Part shown: in pieces, positions 4,934 through 7,108 of the stretch
Numbering within the stretch: position 1 is the stretch's first letter
Layout: each line of letters starts with the position of its first letter
Source: an uncultured Ruminococcus sp.
GTDB taxonomy: Bacteria; Bacillota; Clostridia; Oscillospirales; Acutalibacteraceae
Assembly (NCBI GenBank): GCA_902773155.1
Contig: CACYDK010000119.1
Location: 1-7,108, forward strand
Direction of reading: 5' to 3'
Length of the DNA: 7,108 nt
The notes under the pieces: generated by a model
What the model was told of the DNA's origin: nothing
Databases searched by the model: none
What the model saw: only the letters and a program-made list of their open reading frames with translations
Program-made: the position numbers and the translations under genes

Positions 4934-5752
4934 ATGGAATTAAAACAGGAAAAAAACCCGAAGCCGGTGAAAAACCCCGAGCTTCTTAAGGCTATCGAGG
5001 AGATGCAGAAAAACAATAATCCCGATACGGTAAACGCTATGATCAACGCGGTAATGAAAGCCAAATTCATCACTCCGGCCAACGTATCCGGCCCTCAGCC
5101 TGTCGCTAAAACCGACAACGGCGGAACAGTTATGCAGCAGGAGACCCAGGTGCAGTTCCAGCTTATCGAGAATCAAAAGGGTGAAAAATTCTTTCCGGCC
5201 TTTACCGACCTCGACGAAAAGAAGAAGTGGGAGGGAGTCCACGGCCGAAACGATGTGATAATGGATTTCGACGCGTATTATCAGCTTTTACAGGCTCCCG
5301 ACTCCAACGTTATGGGCTTTGTGATAAATCCCTTCGGCCGCTCAGTAGCCTTCCCCAAGGCTATGGTTCAGTCGCTTGCGGAGCAAAAGCGCGAGATGGA
5401 TCGCGAGCGCGGAGGCCTTACTCAGAAAACTATCGGAGCGGATGAGAAAATCGAGCTTGGCGATCCCGAGCCGGACGAATATCCCATAGATATGATGGCC
5501 GCGATAATCAACTTTGTCCGCGAGCGCGACGACGTCAACAAGGCCTACCTGCGTATGTTCAAGCGCGAAAACGAGGAAAAGCCGAGCTATCTCGTTATAG
5601 TCGACTTTACCGGCGACAAGATGGAGGAAATATTCAAGGGTATTTCCGCCTACGCCGCGCCCTTCCTCAGCGGTTACCAGCTCTCTATGATGCCCTATTC
5701 GCTGCCTTTTGCGAAGAAGGCGGTCGACGGAGTAGACCCTTTCTATCCCTGA
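4934..5752 (+). CDS. SseB-family protein (SseB N- and C-terminal domains)
   Basis: The product is 272 residues, with GGAGGACT (4922-4929) five bases before the ATG. A charged N-terminal extension (1-70: Lys/Glu-rich, with helix LLKAIEEMQKNN) precedes an SseB_N-like domain (about 72-150). That domain is marked by FFPAFTDLDEKKKW (86-99) and MGFVINPFGRSVAF (127-140). A charged linker (QKREMDRERGG) leads to an SseB_C-like domain (about 164-272) with IELGDPEPDEYPIDM, VNKAYLRMF, YLVIVDFTGD and the end VDPFYP. SseB is named for an enhanced serine-sensitivity phenotype in E. coli; its molecular role is poorly defined. No signal peptide is seen, so it is probably cytoplasmic. A gap of 38 bases without a terminator separates it from the YjeF_N gene, and a good terminator follows it, so it is probably the last gene of the run. 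The family assignment is fairly secure, the function unknown. Confidence 0.78.
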   Translation: MELKQEKNPKPVKNPELLKAIEEMQKNNNPDTVNAMINAVMKAKFITPANVSGPQPVAKTDNGGTVMQQETQVQFQLIENQKGEKFFPAFTDLDEKKKWEGVHGRNDVIMDFDAYYQLLQAPDSNVMGFVINPFGRSVAFPKAMVQSLAEQKREMDRERGGLTQKTIGADEKIELGDPEPDEYPIDMMAAIINFVRERDDVNKAYLRMFKRENEEKPSYLVIVDFTGDKMEEIFKGISAYAAPFLSGYQLSMMPYSLPFAKKAVDGVDPFYP

Positions 5753-5773
5753 TATAATAACTGATATAACAAA

Positions 5774-5828
5774 AAGCCGGACTGACGGTTCCAAGCCTAT
5801 TGGAAACGTCTCTCCGGCTGTATTTTTT
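5774..5828 (+). terminator. Intrinsic terminator of the seven-gene run
   Basis: AGCCGG (5775-5780) pairs with CCGGCT (5814-5819). After a small internal bulge, 5784-5794 pairs with 5800-5810 (one mismatch), closing on a five-base GCCTA loop. A run of six T follows (5823-5828), and A residues at 5771-5775 precede it, so it may also work in the other direction. It starts 21 bases after the SseB stop. Confidence 0.9.
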
Positions 5829-6023
5829 GCAAAACTCGTTTTAAAAAATAATAGCTAAAAATGTTTTGTGAAATTTATACATAATGCACATTGATTTTTC
5901 AACGAGATAGTTATAAAATGGTAATGTGTTATAATATTCTGTGCAATGCGGTTCGTAGAGCTCCCGTTTTGAGTGAACCGTGAAAAAATTACACGGAAAA
6001 TAATAAGCAAAGGAGAAGTTATA
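5829..6023 (+). promoter_or_regulatory. AT-rich intergenic region with promoter and leader for the surface protein gene
   Basis: A perfect TATAAT (5930-5935) is preceded by TGT (5927-5929), an extended -10; no good -35 stands 16-18 bases upstream. An alternative is TTGATT (5891-5896) with TATAAA (5912-5917) at 15 bases. A start site near 5942 would give a leader of about 80 bases. The leader holds small inverted repeats (see the hairpin entry) and the ribosome binding site AGGAGA (6011-6016), seven bases before the ATG at 6024. I see no gene here. Confidence 0.6.
5949..5996 (+). promoter_or_regulatory. Two mutually exclusive hairpins in the surface-protein leader
   Basis: CGGTTC (5949-5954) is complementary to GAACCG (5975-5980), with an internal CTC/GAG pairing possible. 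CCGTG (5978-5982) is complementary to CACGG (5992-5996). The two pairings share bases 5978-5980, so only one can form at a time. Both stems are short (5-6 bp). This could be a simple RNA switch or an accident of composition; no known riboswitch is recognised. Confidence 0.25.
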
Positions 6024-7108
6024 ATGCAAACTGTAAGAAAATCAGTTGCGGTAATACTGTCGATATTATTGTTAATATCAATGATCACGGTTGCCGCTAC
6101 GGTTACCTCGTTTGCCGAGAGCGATACCGTTAACGTTACTCTTAAATCAAAGCAGAACGTTTTCAGCGATATCACAAAGGCCTATAAGCCCGGCTCGTCA
6201 TTCAAGGTGACTGCAAAGATGAAGACCGGTTTACCGTGGACAGACGGCCAGATAAGATTCGAATTCGATACGAATTCGCTCACCTTTAAGACTGACGCCA
6301 ACGGTAAAATAAACAAGGATTTAGTCGAGTATAACTCGAAGCTTTCCAACTCTAATCCCAGTTATTATCCTAAGCTGTCCTCAGTCGTAAATAACGGATT
6401 CCAGAAATTCATTATTTCGGGCACAAAAGGTAATGATTTCTCGACTATGGATGACATTGTAACCTTTACCTTTACGCTTAAGGACGATGTTACAGAGAAT
6501 CAGACGATCACTCTCAACTTCTACGACATGACAATCAATCCTGTTGACGAAGGTGAAGATGCAGAATTCCAAGATAATGTTTACATTTTCACCGAGGGCG
6601 TTGCTGATAGTAACCTTATAACACAGAATAACTGTGAGTTTGGCGGAGCCCTTTCGGACGCTATCACCGAAGTCGAGGATCCGACTGATCCTCCGACCGA
6701 TCCTCCTACAGATCCTCCCACAGATCCTCCCACAGATCCGCCGACCGATCCTCCCACAGATCCTAACGCAAAGACATATTATCTCTTCGGATGGATCAAC
6801 GGAGCAGACTATGCCTGCGAAGGTGACGCCGCTAATATGGGCACATACAAGTTTGTAAACGGCAAGCTGACCGCTACCTTTACAGCTGAGTCCTATGTAG
6901 CTGTTAAGGAAGATAATAACGCAAACTGGTACATGACCGACGGCTGGCAGGGAGACGTAACAAGCGTAACCCTCAAGAACACAAGTGTGCTCGGAAAGAA
7001 CGCCGATAAGCTCAAGGTTCCCGCGAACAAGGAGTTAGAATTCACGCTAGTTGACAACGGCGACGACACATTCACGCTTTCTTACGCAGAAAAGGACAAT
7101 ACACAGAC
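6024..7108 (+). CDS. Large secreted surface protein: cohesin-like region, PTDP linker and aromatic-rich domain (partial, 3' end missing)
   Basis: The frame is open from the ATG at 6024 to the window end: 361 codons and no stop, so the gene is truncated by the window. Residues 1-31 are a signal peptide (basic MQTVRK, hydrophobic VAVILSILLLISMI, cleavage after SFA). Residues 36 to about 195 form a beta-rich region with the layout of a cohesin-like sandwich: PGSSFKVTAKM, then GQIRFEFDTNSLTF (an extended strand with the FxYDxxxL-like pattern), and IVTFTFTLKDD near the end. A PTDP repeat linker (220-247) follows. From 251 a second domain begins with YYLFGWINGADYACEGD and continues through YKFVNGKLTATFTAES and NWYMTDGW to ELEFTLVDNGDDTFTLSY. 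Its many exposed aromatics suggest ligand or carbohydrate binding, and it resembles repeated modules I recall from Ruminococcus surface proteins, but I cannot name the family. It has its own promoter and is separate from the preceding run. If the cohesin-like reading holds, it could relate to the dockerin protein at 1955. Confidence 0.8.
   Translation, partial: MQTVRKSVAVILSILLLISMITVAATVTSFAESDTVNVTLKSKQNVFSDITKAYKPGSSFKVTAKMKTGLPWTDGQIRFEFDTNSLTFKTDANGKINKDLVEYNSKLSNSNPSYYPKLSSVVNNGFQKFIISGTKGNDFSTMDDIVTFTFTLKDDVTENQTITLNFYDMTINPVDEGEDAEFQDNVYIFTEGVADSNLITQNNCEFGGALSDAITEVEDPTDPPTDPPTDPPTDPPTDPPTDPPTDPNAKTYYLFGWINGADYACEGDAANMGTYKFVNGKLTATFTAESYVAVKEDNNANWYMTDGWQGDVTSVTLKNTSVLGKNADKLKVPANKELEFTLVDNGDDTFTLSYAEKDNTQ
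6681..6764 (+). repeat. Seven-copy 12-bp tandem repeat encoding PTDP
   Basis: Seven in-frame 12-base units (variants of CCNACNGATCCN) encode seven PTDP copies joining two domains of the surface protein. Third-base variation between units shows purifying selection on the peptide. Such arrays are rigid, extended linkers of cell-surface proteins and can vary in copy number. Confidence 0.9.

Noticed and set aside
5749..5769. Direct repeat CTGATATAA with an embedded TATAAT just after the SseB gene
   Set aside because: No -35 partner is apparent and a terminator follows immediately, so a promoter here is unlikely.
5918..5983. A 21-codon + strand ORF considered as a possible precursor or leader peptide
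   Set aside because: Its start lies upstream of the probable transcription start near 5942 and has no Shine-Dalgarno sequence.
5841..6175. Minus-strand small open frames in the AT-rich gap before the surface protein
   Set aside because: They overlap the promoter, the leader and the start of the surface gene, with no credible ribosome binding site.
6634..6858. A + strand open frame across the PTDP repeat in another phase
   Set aside because: It is a frame-shifted reading of the 12-base repeat and lies within the open surface-protein gene.
1..7108. tRNA, rRNA, insertion sequences or phage attachment sites
   Set aside because: I saw no cloverleaf-like segment, transposase motif or terminal inverted repeats on either strand.

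Overview
The window looks like chromosome of a Gram-positive gut or rumen Clostridia, most like Ruminococcus (Oscillospiraceae). The signs are a type I dockerin, Thr/Pro/Asp-rich surface-protein linkers (PTDP repeats), clear GGAGG-type ribosome binding sites and moderate GC content. This placement is inferred from protein character, not from a search. All supported genes are on the + strand.

Region 1 (1-1314) is a housekeeping vitamin block: the C-terminal end of a membrane protein that resembles an ECF transporter S component, then a full-length bifunctional biotin ligase/repressor (birA). A strong GC-rich hairpin follows.

Region 2 (about 1420-5828) is a tightly packed seven-gene run that ends in a good intrinsic terminator. 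In order: a Ser/Lys-rich low-complexity lipoprotein, a small secreted dockerin protein with a repetitive Thr/Pro/Lys tail, an HPr-kinase-like P-loop protein, a PqqD-family protein (RRE-like winged helix), a membrane-anchorless signal-peptidase-like (S24/S26) protein, a YjeF_N (NAD(P)H-hydrate epimerase-like) protein without its usual dehydratase partner, and an SseB-family protein. The first five genes overlap one another by 4-11 bases, the sixth starts on the base after the preceding stop, and the seventh follows after 38 bases. They are therefore probably co-transcribed and translationally coupled. The kinase/PqqD/peptidase trio resembles parts of RiPP (lasso-type) maturation cassettes, but no cyclase, radical SAM enzyme or obvious short precursor is present. 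The only co-encoded candidates for a substrate are two secreted, Ser- or Thr-rich proteins. I consider this the most interesting part of the window.

Region 3 (5829-7108) has a promoter with an extended -10 element, a 5' leader with two mutually exclusive small hairpins, and the first 361 codons of a large secreted surface protein: signal peptide, cohesin-like beta-sandwich region, seven PTDP repeats and an aromatic-rich second domain. It runs off the window. No gap without a gene exceeds 300 bases; the longest is 5753-6023 (271 bases).
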